From the NCBI GenBank assembly GCA_005893305.1, contig VBOZ01000012.1:9139-73138 (forward strand): a stretch of DNA of 64,000 nucleotides. The letters run 5' to 3'. Shown one piece after another: positions 1-9,578 of the stretch; the stretch's first letter is position 1; each line of letters begins with the position of its first letter. The translations under genes were made by a program, and so were the position numbers. Below the pieces are notes generated by a model. That model saw only the letters and a program-made list of their open reading frames with translations, was not told the DNA's origin and searched no databases. The stretch comes from Candidatus Eisenbacteria bacterium. GTDB taxonomy: Bacteria; Eisenbacteria; RBG-16-71-46; SZUA-252.

Positions 1-1280
1 AGCTCTGCGAAGTATTCGATCGCATAGCGGGCCTTCTTCGCGGCGATCCGGAGCGCGTGGAGGTCCGGCTCCTCCATCGTCTGTTCCGCCTTCTCGTAGG
101 CGTCCTTCATGCCGCGCTTCCAATGCTCGATGATCCGGGGCGCGATCAGATAAGCGGGCGCAACACCCTCAGGCACCGAATCGGCCGCCGGCGGACCGGC
201 CTCGAGCGTGGCGCGCGCCTGGGATGCGACGGTCCGGAACCGCTCCGAGTCGAGGCGTTCGATCATCTCGAGGCGCCGCGCGGCGCGGCGCACCGAGAGC
301 CCTTGCGCGAAAATCCGATACGCGGGCCGCTCGAACGAGGTGGCCTCGGCCTCCATCGCGCCCACGCGCGCGATGGCGACGTCCAGGTCGCGAACGGCGC
401 CGAGACCGCGACCGATCCACCGGAGCTCCCCGCGCAGGGCCTCGCGAAGCACCTCGGGGTAGCCCTCGCCCAGAACCTCGAGCGCGGTACGAAGCCGCCG
501 GCACGCCACGCGCATGTCGTGGACGTAGTCGGGATCGACGCCGAGCCGGGTGCCGGGCTCGTTCCAGAACAGCCGGCCCAGCTGCCTCCCGAACGTCTTG
601 TGCGCGACATCCAGGAGCCGGTCGGCGTGGTCGAGCGCGAACGCTCGCTCGTCCCGCTCGGGGAGCTTCTCGCCGAGGGCGGCCATCGCTGCTGCGAGCT
701 TGGTTTCGGCGGTCTGCTGGAGCCCCAGCCGCTCCTCCACGGCCCGCTCGACCTCGCCGAGCGCCTCGCCTGCGCCGTTCTCAAGCTCCACTTCGATCTC
801 CTGGAACGAAGCGGGCGGAACGCTGACGTGGTCGACGGTGAGCGATCCGAGCAGCGTCTCCCCGCGGAGCCAGCGGAAGCGCTCGCGGTCGTTCCGGACC
901 CGCGCGCGGACCTGAAGCCGCATCACGGTCCCTAGTCCATCGAGGGGCTGCAAAAGCCCCGTCACCGGGCCGGGATCGAGCGCGGCCCAGGGAGGATCCC
1001 CGTTCGGCGCGTCCTGGGTCCACTCGGTGCGGGCGAGAGCCTCCGTCTCGGTGGATCGAAGCGATTTCGCCTCCAGGCGAAGCCGGTGACCGTCCGCGCG
1101 CAGCCGCAAAGCGATCCCTGCCCGGTAGAGCGTCCAGTCCTCGGTGTCCAGGTAGCGGTCTTCCTGCGCGATAGTGCCGCTCGGCTCGAGACGAAATCCC
1201 GCCGACTCGACGGCCGCGCGAACGGACTCGGCGTCGCGCCCCTCGGGCAGGCGGAACTTGATCTCGCGCTCGATCATCAT
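1..1280 (-). CDS. CYTH-CHAD domain protein (partial, C-terminus outside window)
   Basis: Reading leftward from ATG 1280 the frame stays open to the window edge, about 426 codons. The N-terminus carries the CYTH triphosphate-tunnel signature ExExK (EREIKF, residues 4-9) and a later EIEVELE strand. From about residue 210 a CHAD domain follows, with VHDMRVACRRLRT and, near the edge, LHALRIAAKKARY, the basic His/Arg helices typical of CHAD. CYTH enzymes act on inorganic triphosphates and CHAD domains bind polyphosphate; this role is known for the families and inferred here. It starts 8 nt after the sixA stop, so the two are probably co-transcribed, divergently from ppx and ppk. ATG 1277 is an equally possible start. 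Confidence 0.9.
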   Translation of the reverse strand, partial: MMIEREIKFRLPEGRDAESVRAAVESAGFRLEPSGTIAQEDRYLDTEDWTLYRAGIALRLRADGHRLRLEAKSLRSTETEALARTEWTQDAPNGDPPWAALDPGPVTGLLQPLDGLGTVMRLQVRARVRNDRERFRWLRGETLLGSLTVDHVSVPPASFQEIEVELENGAGEALGEVERAVEERLGLQQTAETKLAAAMAALGEKLPERDERAFALDHADRLLDVAHKTFGRQLGRLFWNEPGTRLGVDPDYVHDMRVACRRLRTALEVLGEGYPEVLREALRGELRWIGRGLGAVRDLDVAIARVGAMEAEATSFERPAYRIFAQGLSVRRAARRLEMIERLDSERFRTVASQARATLEAGPPAADSVPEGVAPAYLIAPRIIEHWKRGMKDAYEKAEQTMEEPDLHALRIAAKKARYAIEYFAE

Positions 1281-1288
1281 GGCCTCGA

Positions 1289-1795
1289 TCACGTCTCGGC
1301 GATCCGACGGAGCGCGGCAGGCTGGATCAGCCACTCGAGGAAGCCCAAGCCGGGCGCGGCCTCGGCGGGGAAGCCGATCAACGCCGCCGCGCCCTTCCGA
1401 AATACGAGCGAGGCGGTGTTGCTGGGACCAGAGAGCAGGTACGACGCGAAGCCGCTCAGGTGCGGCTCGTGCCCGACCACGGCGACCGATTTCGCGCCGA
1501 GCACGGCGACGGCGCCAAGCGCCTCGGCGAAGTCGGCGTCCGGTTTCAGGTGTGGCGTGTACTCGATCTCCAGGTCAGGCCGTACGGCGTCGCGCAAGAT
1601 TTCGGCCGTCTGGCGGGCGCGAATGAGCGGGCTCGAGAGGATCCGCTCGGGGCGCACCTCGAGCTTCTCCAGGCCCCTGGCGGCGAGGCGGAACTTGTGA
1701 ATTCCCTCTGGGGTAAGCGGGCGGTCGTCGTCCCAGGGATAGGCGGGGTCGCCGCGCTCGACGGCGATGGCGTGACGCACGATGTAGAGATTCAC
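1289..1795 (-). CDS. sixA: Phosphohistidine phosphatase SixA-like
   Basis: A 168-residue histidine phosphatase-superfamily protein, close to the usual size for SixA. It has the phosphate-pocket motif IVRHA (R7, H8), the SSPLIRARQTA segment at 55-65 and the second catalytic histidine in VVGHEPHLSG (H109). SixA removes phosphate from phosphohistidine proteins; other branches of the superfamily hydrolyse small phosphoesters, so the exact substrate is not certain. It uses a GTG start with an aggggaga ribosome site directly upstream. It precedes the CYTH-CHAD gene and diverges from ppx/ppk, which suggests a role tied to polyphosphate metabolism. Confidence 0.88.
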   Translation of the reverse strand: MNLYIVRHAIAVERGDPAYPWDDDRPLTPEGIHKFRLAARGLEKLEVRPERILSSPLIRARQTAEILRDAVRPDLEIEYTPHLKPDADFAEALGAVAVLGAKSVAVVGHEPHLSGFASYLLSGPSNTASLVFRKGAAALIGFPAEAAPGLGFLEWLIQPAALRRIAET

Positions 1796-1946
1796 TCTCC
1801 CCTCGGGGAAAAGCCTGGCATTACAAGACTTGTGGCGAGGCTAGCGATATCGTAGCCGCGGAATTGTCTCATAGGCGGAGCCTTCTGGTCAACCGTGACG
1901 GGGCGCCCCAGCCGCAACTTGACGGACCCCCCTCCGGCGGGGGAAG

Positions 1947-3515
1947 ATGCCGTTAATGCCTTCACCGACAAAGACTTCCTTTCCCATCCGCTGCGCCGGA
2001 ATGGACGTCGGCTCGAACGCGCTGCGGCTCGCGATCGCGGAATTCAGAAGCCCCACCCAGTATGAAATCCTAGAGCGGGTGCGGGCCCCGGTCCGCCTGG
2101 GCGAGTCGGTCTTCAAGACCCAGCGGATCGACCCGGCGACCATGGAGGCGGCGCTCGACGCGTTCCGCTCGTTCCGTCGCAAGATGGAGCAGCACGGCGT
2201 GGTCGTCCACCGCGCGGTCGCGACCAGCGCGACGCGCGAGGCGAAGAACCGGGCCGCCTTCCTCGAGCGCGTGCGAAGCGAAACGGGCCTGGATCTAGAA
2301 CTGATCCAGGGAACGGAAGAGGCGCGCCTCGTCGCCCTGGGCGTCAAGACCAAGATCTCCCTCGAGCGCGGGCTCTCGATGATCCTCGACGTGGGTGGCG
2401 GTTCGAGCGAGATCGCGCTCGTCGGTCACGGCGAGATCCTCATCGTCGAGTCCCACGACGTCGGCGCGGTTCGGCTTCTGGATCGCGCGGGAAAGGGATC
2501 GCCCGAGAAGCTGCTCAAGATGATCCACGCGACGCTCCGCTCGGCGCGGTTTCCGATCCTCGACTACTTCAAGCGCAGGAAGCTCCAGCGCCTTGTCGGC
2601 ACGGGGGGAAACATCGAGACGATCGCGACTTTAGCCTCGACCAACGGCGCCGCCAAGGGGAGCGGATCGGAGCGGCCGCCCACGCGCGTGACCGTGCCGC
2701 GGCTTCGGAAGCTCCTGAGCCAGCTGGCCAAGCTCTCCCCGGCCGAGCGGGTCGAGCATTTCGGGTTCAAGGCCGATCGCGCCGACGTGATCGTTCCCGC
2801 GGGCGCGATCTTCGAGTACGTGGCGACTCGCGTCCGCGCGCGTGAGATCTGGGTACCGTTCGTGGGGCTGGTCGACGGCGTCCTGATCGACGTGGCGCAG
2901 GCGGCGGGCGCCGAGGGGATGAAGCAGCTCGAGGTCTCGCAGACGAGGAACGCCGCCGTCGCGATTCTGAAGAAGTACGACCCGGAGCCGAAGCACGCGC
3001 AGCGCGTGAGCACGCTCGCGGCCTCGCTCTTCGACCAGCTCAAGCCGATGCACGGCCTGGGCAAGCGCGACCGGCTGCTCCTCGAGATCGCGGCGCTCCT
3101 CCACGAGGTTGGGAACTTCATCGGGCCGAACGGCCATCACCGCCACTCGTTCTACATCATCGCCCAAACGCCGATCCTGGGTCTCACCGACGATGAGCTG
3201 ATGATCGTCGCGAACGTCGCGCGATATCACCGGAAGGCCCCGCCCGATATGAGCCACGAGGGCTATCGGGACCTCTCGGAGGGTGACCGCGAGCGGGTGC
3301 GCGTGCTGGCGGCGATCCTGCGCGTGGCCGACGCGCTCGACCACGACCACCGCCAGCGGGTGACCGCAGTGCGGGCGAAGCAGCGGGGCTCCGAGCTGCG
3401 GCTGAAATTGCGCACGCGTGGCGACATGACCCTGGACGAGTGGTCGGTGGGCGACAAGGGTGACCTCTTCCAGGGCGAGTTCGGGCTCAAGCCCGTGGTA
3501 TCGGGTCGTGAGTGA
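1947..3515 (+). CDS. ppx: Ppx/GppA exopolyphosphatase with C-terminal HD domain
   Basis: A 522-residue protein of the Ppx/GppA family, which degrades polyphosphate or pppGpp from the end. The ASKHA nucleotide-fold signatures are DVGSNALR at 20-27 and DVGGGSSE at 148-155, and AVATSATREA near 90 matches the family. The C-terminal third (about 350-480) is an HD-type hydrolase domain with LLHEVGNFIGPNGHHRHS. ATG 1947 lies just after a GGGGGAAG stretch; ATG 2001 (MDVGSN) is an alternative start that would remove an unconserved leader. Its stop overlaps the GTG start of a second, diverged copy, and ppk follows. Confidence 0.92.
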   Translation: MPLMPSPTKTSFPIRCAGMDVGSNALRLAIAEFRSPTQYEILERVRAPVRLGESVFKTQRIDPATMEAALDAFRSFRRKMEQHGVVVHRAVATSATREAKNRAAFLERVRSETGLDLELIQGTEEARLVALGVKTKISLERGLSMILDVGGGSSEIALVGHGEILIVESHDVGAVRLLDRAGKGSPEKLLKMIHATLRSARFPILDYFKRRKLQRLVGTGGNIETIATLASTNGAAKGSGSERPPTRVTVPRLRKLLSQLAKLSPAERVEHFGFKADRADVIVPAGAIFEYVATRVRAREIWVPFVGLVDGVLIDVAQAAGAEGMKQLEVSQTRNAAVAILKKYDPEPKHAQRVSTLAASLFDQLKPMHGLGKRDRLLLEIAALLHEVGNFIGPNGHHRHSFYIIAQTPILGLTDDELMIVANVARYHRKAPPDMSHEGYRDLSEGDRERVRVLAAILRVADALDHDHRQRVTAVRAKQRGSELRLKLRTRGDMTLDEWSVGDKGDLFQGEFGLKPVVSGRE

Positions 3516-5134
3516 CACGACCGTAGAGAACGGGGCAGGCGGGGCGGCGGTCGCGCCAACGCCGCCCGCCGCGGCGCCCTCAGCGGCGCCCGCAGCGGCG
3601 CCTGGCCCGCCGGCTGTCGCCGCTCCGCCGATCATGTCGGTCATCGACGTCGGGGCGAGCGGGATCCGCATGCTGATCGCGGAGCTTCATCCCGACGGCG
3701 AGGTGAAGACGCTGGAGCAGCTCGAGCGGCCGCTCTCGCTGGGTCGCGATACCTTCCGCACGGGGACGCTCTCGGCGGCCAGCATCCAGAAAGCGGTCAA
3801 CGTCCTCCGCCAGTATCGCGCGCTCATGGAGCGTGACCCACACCCGTGCCGTCGCCACCAGTGCGGTGCGCCAGGCCCTGAACCGCGACACCTTCGTCGA
3901 CCGTGTCTTCCTCGCGACGGGGATCGAGATCGAGATCATCGAGGGCTCGCAGGAGACCCTCCTCACGTTCGCCGCGGTCCAGCGCGCGCTCGGCGGCCAC
4001 CCGGAGGTCGGCACCGGCGACGCCCTCATGTTCGAGCTGGGCGGCGGCGCGACCGAGTGGGCGCTCATGCGCGACGGCGAGGTCGTCGCGTCGATCACGC
4101 ACGACCTGGGCACGGTGCGGATGCGCGAGCTCCTCCGCACGGGAGAGACCGAGCGGCGCGCGAAGACGCGGCTGATCCAGCACAACGTGCGCGAGATGAT
4201 GAACGTGGTCCGCCGCTCACTCCCCTTCAAAGACGTCGCGAACCTGATCGCGGTCGGCTCGGAGGCGCGGTTCGCCGCGCGGGCGATCGCCGGCGGAGAG
4301 GGCGCGGCGGTCGCGGCCAAGGACTTGAGGAAGCTCGCCGACCAGATCCTTCCGATGACGCCCGAGCAGGTGGCGTCGGCGTACGGCGTGGCCGCGAACG
4401 AGGCCGAGTCGCTCGCGCCGGCGCTCCTCGCCTATGCCGAGCTGATCCGCTTGAACCAGGTGGAGCGCTTGCTCGTGCCCAGCGTCAGCATGCGCGACGG
4501 GCTGGTGCTCCAGATGGCGAAGTCGATCCAAAGCGGATCGAGCGTTTTCTTCCCCGAGCAGACGATCGCGGCCGCGGTGAATCTCGCGCGGAAGTACTCG
4601 GCCGACGAGAAGCACGGGACCCACACCGCCGCGCTCGCCCACGCCATCTTCGAGGCGACGCGCGCCCAGCACCGGATGGGTGACCGCGAGCTCCTGCTGC
4701 TCGAGGTGGCGTCGATCGTCCACGACATCGGCGGCTTCGTCGCCGCGCGCGGGCACCACCGCCACGCCTATTACCTGCTGACCCACTCCGAGATCTTCGG
4801 GCTCTCCGGCCAGGATCTCGAGATCGTGGCGAACGTCGCCCGCTACCACCGCAAGGGCGGGCCGCAGTCGGACCATCCCGAGTACGCGTCGCTCCCGCGC
4901 CCCGCCCGGCTCACCGTGAATCGCCTCTCGGGCATCCTTCGCGTGGCGGACGCGCTCGACAAGGGGCACACCCAGCGGATTCAAAACCCCAAGATCTCGG
5001 TCGACGGGGACGAGCTTCGCATCGAGGTCGGCGCCGGGGAGGATCTGGCGCTCGAGCGGATGGCGCTCGATTCCAAGAGTAGCCTCTTCGAGGAGGCCTT
5101 CGGCCTCAAGCCGGCCCTGGTCGAAGAGGCGTGA
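3508..5134 (+). pseudogene. Second Ppx/GppA-HD phosphatase, frameshifted near 3832
   Basis: A paralogue of the gene before it, overlapping its stop (GTG 3508 / TGA 3513). An Ala/Pro-rich leader is followed by IDVGASGIRMLIAEL, then SLGRDTFRTG and YRALMER in one frame. At 3832 the similarity moves to another frame: VTHTRAVATSAVRQAL, ELGGGATEWAL and the HD motif IVHDIGGFVAARGHHRHA, ending at 5134. The paralogue reads MEQHGVVVHRAVATSA at this point, so 8 nt (Arg-His-Gly codons less one base) appear to be missing. It is either an assembly error or a real disruption of the N-terminal nucleotide-binding domain. The downstream part is otherwise intact, and ppk begins inside its stop codon. ATG 3634 is an alternative start. 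Confidence 0.8.
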
Positions 5135-7218
5135 GCGAGCCCAAGTACCTGAACCGGGCGCTGACCTGGCTCGGGTTCAACGGGCGCGTGCTCGAAGAGG
5201 CGCAGGACGCATCGAACCCAATTCTCGAGAGGGCCCGCTTCCTCGGAATCTTCGCGTCGAACCTCGACGAGTTCTTCATGATCCGCGTCGCCGGCGTCCG
5301 GGAGCTGGTCCGAGCCGGGCTCGACCACCGCGAGCCGGATGGGCTGGCACCGGCCGAGCTGCTCGAGAAGATCGCCGGCAGGGCGCGCGAGCTGAGCGCC
5401 GCGGCGGCCGCGGTCTACGTGAAGGAGATCGTGCCCGCGTTGCGCGACGCGGGAGTGCGCTTTCTCGCGCTGGCCGATCTGGAGCCGCGTGAGCGCGCAT
5501 TCCTCGATAATCTCTTCGCGAAGGAAATCTTTCCGGTCCTGACCCCGGCGGCGATCGACGCCCTGCTTCCGTTTCCGCACGTCACCAACCTTGCCCTTTA
5601 CCTCGCCGTCCGCCTGGAGCGCGAGGGTGCGGAGCCGCGCCTCGCGATCCTTCAGCTCCCGCGGACGGCGCCGCGCTGGATCCAGGTCGGGGGGAAGGAC
5701 GCCGTGCGGTTCGTGCTTTTGGAAGAGGTGATCCGCGAGCACATCGGCGATCTCTTCGAGGGGCACACGGTGGCCGAGGCGGTCGCCTTCCGCGTGACGC
5801 GGGACGCCGATTTCGCCACGGACGACCAGGAAGCAGAGGATCTTGTCGACGCGGTGCGGCTGGTGTTGAAGAGCCGGCTCCGAGGCGATCCGGTGCGGCT
5901 GGAGGTGGAGGAGGGCGGAAGCGACGCGATCGTCGCCCAGCTCGCCGGGGCCCTCGGGCTGGCCTGCCACGACGTCTTCAAGCTTCCGGCGCCGCTCGAT
6001 CTCAGGTTCCTGATGGAGTTCTCGCGCCTTCCGTCCCTTCCTGCCCCGCGAGCCGAGCCGTGGGCCCCTCAGCCTCATCCTGGGCTCCGGCCGAACGAAG
6101 GGATCTTGAGCGCGCTCGCCGAGCGGGACATTCTCCTCTTCCATCCCTACGAGAGCTTCGAGCCTGTGATTCGGATGCTGCGGCTGGCGGCAGAGGACCC
6201 TTCGGTCCTCGCGATCAAGCAGACGCTCTACCGCACGTCCTCGGGCTCCGAGGTGGTGCGCGCCCTCGAGCGCGCGGCCGAGAACGGGAAGCAGGTGACC
6301 GTCCTTCTCGAGCTTCAGGCCCGATTCGACGAGGAGCGTAACGTGAACTGGGCCCGCCGCCTCGAGGACGCGGGGGCCCAGGTTCTCTACGGGCTCGCCG
6401 GGTTGAAGACGCATGCCAAGGCGCTCCTGATCGTCCGGAGGGGTCCCGGAGGGATCGAGCGCTACGCTCACCTCGGGACCGGTAACTACAATGAAAGGAC
6501 GGTCCTCGAGTACTCCGACCTGAGCCTCCTCACCGCAGACGAGGATCTCTGCGCCGATCTGACCGCGTTCTTCAATGTGGTGACCGGCTACTCCGAGCCG
6601 CTCCCGTGGCGGCGCCTCGCGATGGCGCCGCTGGGACTTCGGCAGCGCTTTCTCGGCCTGATCCGCCGGGAGATCGATAAGTCGAGTGCGGAGGAGCCAG
6701 GGCAGATCCGCGCGAAGATGAACGCCCTCGTCGACACCGCGTTGATTGACGCCCTCTACGAGGCCTCGGGGGCGGGCGTGCGGATCGATCTCAACGTCCG
6801 CGGGTCGTGCCTCCTCCGGCCGGGGGTGAAAGGGATGAGCGAGAACATCCGCGTCGTGACGATCGTGGACCGGTTCCTCGAGCATTCTCGAATTTTCGAG
6901 TTCCGGAACGGCGGCGACATCGAAGTCTTCATGGGCAGTGCCGATTGGATGCCGCGGAACCTCGACCGGCGCGTCGAGCTGGTGGCACCAATCGTGGACC
7001 CGGAGCACCGCGAGCGGCTCAGCCTGATCCTGGACACGTTCTTCGCCGACAACGTGAAGGCCCGGGAGCTCAAGTCCGACGGCACGCTCGTGAAGCGGGA
7101 CGGTCGGAAGAAGCCGTTCCGCGCGCAGGAAGCACTCTGGCATGAGGCGCAGGAACGGGCCACCCGACCGCCGCATCCCGAGCGGGAGGCGGTCCGCCCG
7201 ATCCGGAAGGCGCCGTGA
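5131..7218 (+). CDS. ppk: Polyphosphate kinase PPK1
   Basis: A 695-residue full-length PPK1, which reversibly makes polyphosphate from ATP. It begins YLNRALTWLGFNGRVLEEA, and FASNLDEFFMIRVAGV matches the N-terminal domain. The autophosphorylated histidine lies in GLKTHAKALL (H428), followed by HLGTGNYNERTVLEYSDLS, and the second PLD-like half has RGSCLLRPGVKGMSENIRV. The GTG start overlaps the previous stop by 4 nt, so synthesis and breakdown enzymes are translationally coupled. No PPK2 is present in the window. Confidence 0.96.
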   Translation: MSEPKYLNRALTWLGFNGRVLEEAQDASNPILERARFLGIFASNLDEFFMIRVAGVRELVRAGLDHREPDGLAPAELLEKIAGRARELSAAAAAVYVKEIVPALRDAGVRFLALADLEPRERAFLDNLFAKEIFPVLTPAAIDALLPFPHVTNLALYLAVRLEREGAEPRLAILQLPRTAPRWIQVGGKDAVRFVLLEEVIREHIGDLFEGHTVAEAVAFRVTRDADFATDDQEAEDLVDAVRLVLKSRLRGDPVRLEVEEGGSDAIVAQLAGALGLACHDVFKLPAPLDLRFLMEFSRLPSLPAPRAEPWAPQPHPGLRPNEGILSALAERDILLFHPYESFEPVIRMLRLAAEDPSVLAIKQTLYRTSSGSEVVRALERAAENGKQVTVLLELQARFDEERNVNWARRLEDAGAQVLYGLAGLKTHAKALLIVRRGPGGIERYAHLGTGNYNERTVLEYSDLSLLTADEDLCADLTAFFNVVTGYSEPLPWRRLAMAPLGLRQRFLGLIRREIDKSSAEEPGQIRAKMNALVDTALIDALYEASGAGVRIDLNVRGSCLLRPGVKGMSENIRVVTIVDRFLEHSRIFEFRNGGDIEVFMGSADWMPRNLDRRVELVAPIVDPEHRERLSLILDTFFADNVKARELKSDGTLVKRDGRKKPFRAQEALWHEAQERATRPPHPEREAVRPIRKAP

Positions 7219-7266
7219 CAGCGGTCCGCGCGCGGCTGAGCGTTCCCAACCACGGAGGGTAGGGCC

Positions 7267-7814
7267 ATGGCGTCTTGGGTTCAGCGGATCGTGGGAGCGG
7301 CGAAGCTCGACGTCGCCACCTACGAAGAGGTCGAGGCGGACTCGACCGCCACCGTTCAGGCGATGGGAGTGGTGCTCCTCTCGGCGGCGGCGGCGGGAGT
7401 CGGCGAGATCGGATACGGCGTGCGCGGAATCACCGTGGCGGTCGCCGCCTCGTTGATCGGATGGGTCGCGTGGGCCTTTCTCATTTGGCTGATCGGGACG
7501 AAGTTTCTCGCGGAGCCGGAAACGAACGCCGACGTGGGGCAGCTGATGCGAACGATCGGCTTCGCGGCCGGCCCCGGGATCATCCGCTTCCTCGCGTGGA
7601 TTCCGATCCTAGGGCCGCTGATCGATCTCGCCGCGTGGGTCTGGATGTTGGTCGCGATGATCGTGGCGGTGCGCCAGGCCCTCGACTACAAGAGAACCGG
7701 CCGGCCATCCTGGTGTGTGGGATCGGCTGGTTCGTGAACGTCATCATCTTCGTCTCGCTCGCCTCGCTCCTGGGCATCGCCGTGCTCAGCGTGAAGAACA
7801 TGACCGGGGTCTAG
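7267..7814 (+). pseudogene. Yip1-like membrane protein, frameshifted near 7700
   Basis: ATG 7267 follows a GGAGGG site. The first frame gives WVQRIVGAAKLDVATYEEVEAD, several hydrophobic helices (VAVAASLIGWVAWAFLIWLIG and later LIDLAAWVWMLVAMIVAV) and ALDYKRTGR, as in Yip1-domain proteins. It then runs to a premature stop at 7735. The adjacent frame continues the expected last helix AILVCGIGWFVNVIIF...SLLGIAVLSV to 7814. One G missing after CCGG around 7703 would restore a single frame of about 182 residues. The function of bacterial Yip1-domain proteins is not established. The restored stop overlaps the convergent gene by 4 nt. Confidence 0.7.
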
Positions 7815-9397
7815 TAGCGGAGCTCGGCCGCGAGCCGCGCGAGCCAGGCGTTCTCCGTGGCGCCGCTCACGTGATCCACGTTCTCGCGCCGGCGGTAGCC
7901 GGCGCCGGCGCTCAGGTCGACGTTATCGCGCGGGAGCCACCGCAGATCCCCCCAGACCTCGCGCCGCTCCTCGACGACGCCGGAGAGCCCCGAGCCCACC
8001 TCGCCCTGGGCGGGGCTCCACGACTCTCCGAGACGTCCTTCGCCCTTGTTGACGAACTCGCCGCTCCAGCGCAGCTGCCAGTCGCGCGATAGGTCATAGC
8101 CGGCCTCGACCCAGAGGTTCTCGACGTCGGGACCGTACAGGTATCCGAGCGGCCGGCCCCGGTACTCGAAATTCTGGCCGTAGTAGACGCTGTAGGTGTA
8201 GATGCGGACCCGGGCGTACTCGGCGAGGAAGTGGATCATCCCGTCGCCCATCGGGCGGTCGCTCCGGAAGCCGGCCTGCCACGCGAACCGATCGGGCATC
8301 GCCTTGTTCTCGGTGGTGAAATCGTCGACAAGAAGCTCGCCGTAGAGCGTCAGGTTGGGCGAGACGCGCACGACGGCGTCGGCGGACGCCATCGCGTTCG
8401 AGCGCTCGAGCGTCCGCACCGAATCGGTCGAGGCTTCGCGGATGTGTATCCGCTCGACGAGCGTGTAGGGGATCGCGCCGATTCCATAGAGCAGGTCGAT
8501 GCCGTCCCCGGTGTAGCGGACCGCCTCGGCGAGTCCCAGGTTCAGCCACGGCGTGGCCGCGAGCTCGAGGCGGTGCGCGGCGAACATCCGGTGCTCCGCG
8601 CTCGAGAGGATTCCCGAGACGGCGGTCGCGGTGACGCGACCCGCGGCGTTGCCCTGGAGCCACAGGAATCCCATCGGTCCCGCGGCGTCGGCCAGGAGAA
8701 GCGTGCCGCGGCGCCCCGGGCCCCAACGGAAGTAGTCATAGCCGACCGCCGCCGTGACCGCGCTCAGGCGTCCCGTCAGCTCCGTGTGGAGTACGGCCAT
8801 CTCGACGTCGGTGCGGACGGCGAGCGGATCGATGAAATTCCGCTGGCCGCGGATCCGCGTGATGCCCAATTCCAGAAATTCGCCGAAGCCGGGCTGGATC
8901 TGAAGTCCCATCCGGGCGCTGACGGCCGTTTCGTCCCGGAATCGGAAATGGGCCGCGTTCCGCTTCTCGTCGTAATCGCCGCGGGCGTGCCCCGCGCTCA
9001 CGATCCGGAAGCGGGTATCGCCGCCGCGCCAATCCGCGAGGGGTCCGGTCTCCGGACGCTCGGGTGCTTGGCCCAGATCGGTCAGCTCGCGCGCGAGCTC
9101 CCGCTCGAGACGCCGGTAGCTGAGATTTCGCTCCACCTCGGGGTGGAGGCGGCGGGCACGTAGGAGGGCGCGGGCCACGTCGACGCGGACCAAGGGGCGC
9201 GTGTAGATTCGCAGGGAGTCGAGCAGACCGCGCGCGGCCAGGACTTCGATCTCCTCGTACGCGGCGCTTCGGACCGGGAGAAACTCGGCGGGGTCCGCGG
9301 AGGCCGGGCGCGGGCTCCACGCCGCGGCGCCAGGGCCGCCCCACGCGGCAATGCATGCGCCAATGAGAACCGCGCGGAAGGGTGTGCCGAAGCGCAT
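7811..9397 (-). CDS. Wzi-like capsule assembly / outer-membrane beta-barrel protein
   Basis: A 528-residue exported protein when started at ATG 9397, where MRFGTPFRAVLIGACIAAWGG forms a signal peptide; an upstream in-frame extension to 9499 has no such signal. After the signal comes an alpha-helical segment, PVRSAAYEEIEVLAARGLLDS and LVRVDVARALLRARR, typical of the Wzi capsule-assembly family. A long alternating-strand barrel region follows, ending in LRY with a terminal aromatic residue. Wzi anchors surface polysaccharide in the outer membrane; no polysaccharide export genes lie nearby, so substrate and role are inferred from family only. Confidence 0.7.
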   Translation of the reverse strand: MRFGTPFRAVLIGACIAAWGGPGAAAWSPRPASADPAEFLPVRSAAYEEIEVLAARGLLDSLRIYTRPLVRVDVARALLRARRLHPEVERNLSYRRLERELARELTDLGQAPERPETGPLADWRGGDTRFRIVSAGHARGDYDEKRNAAHFRFRDETAVSARMGLQIQPGFGEFLELGITRIRGQRNFIDPLAVRTDVEMAVLHTELTGRLSAVTAAVGYDYFRWGPGRRGTLLLADAAGPMGFLWLQGNAAGRVTATAVSGILSSAEHRMFAAHRLELAATPWLNLGLAEAVRYTGDGIDLLYGIGAIPYTLVERIHIREASTDSVRTLERSNAMASADAVVRVSPNLTLYGELLVDDFTTENKAMPDRFAWQAGFRSDRPMGDGMIHFLAEYARVRIYTYSVYYGQNFEYRGRPLGYLYGPDVENLWVEAGYDLSRDWQLRWSGEFVNKGEGRLGESWSPAQGEVGSGLSGVVEERREVWGDLRWLPRDNVDLSAGAGYRRRENVDHVSGATENAWLARLAAELRY

Positions 9398-9578
9398 CGC
9401 GCGAGAGTACCTGGGGTGTGGCCCGGAGGCCACAGGGTGTTCCCGGGGCAGCGACCGGTGTGCCCTCCCGATCGCCCGGCATCCCCCTAACTCGTTCATT
9501 TACAATGAAAACTCCCATGGCACGTCGGCTGCAAAGGATGGGTGTGGTTGGTGGTCACTCTAAACCCCGGAGGCCGTC

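Noticed and set aside
4981-7176. Very long open frame (731 codons) antisense to ppk
   Set aside because: High-GC antisense shadow; no recognisable domain, and PPK1 on the other strand is complete.
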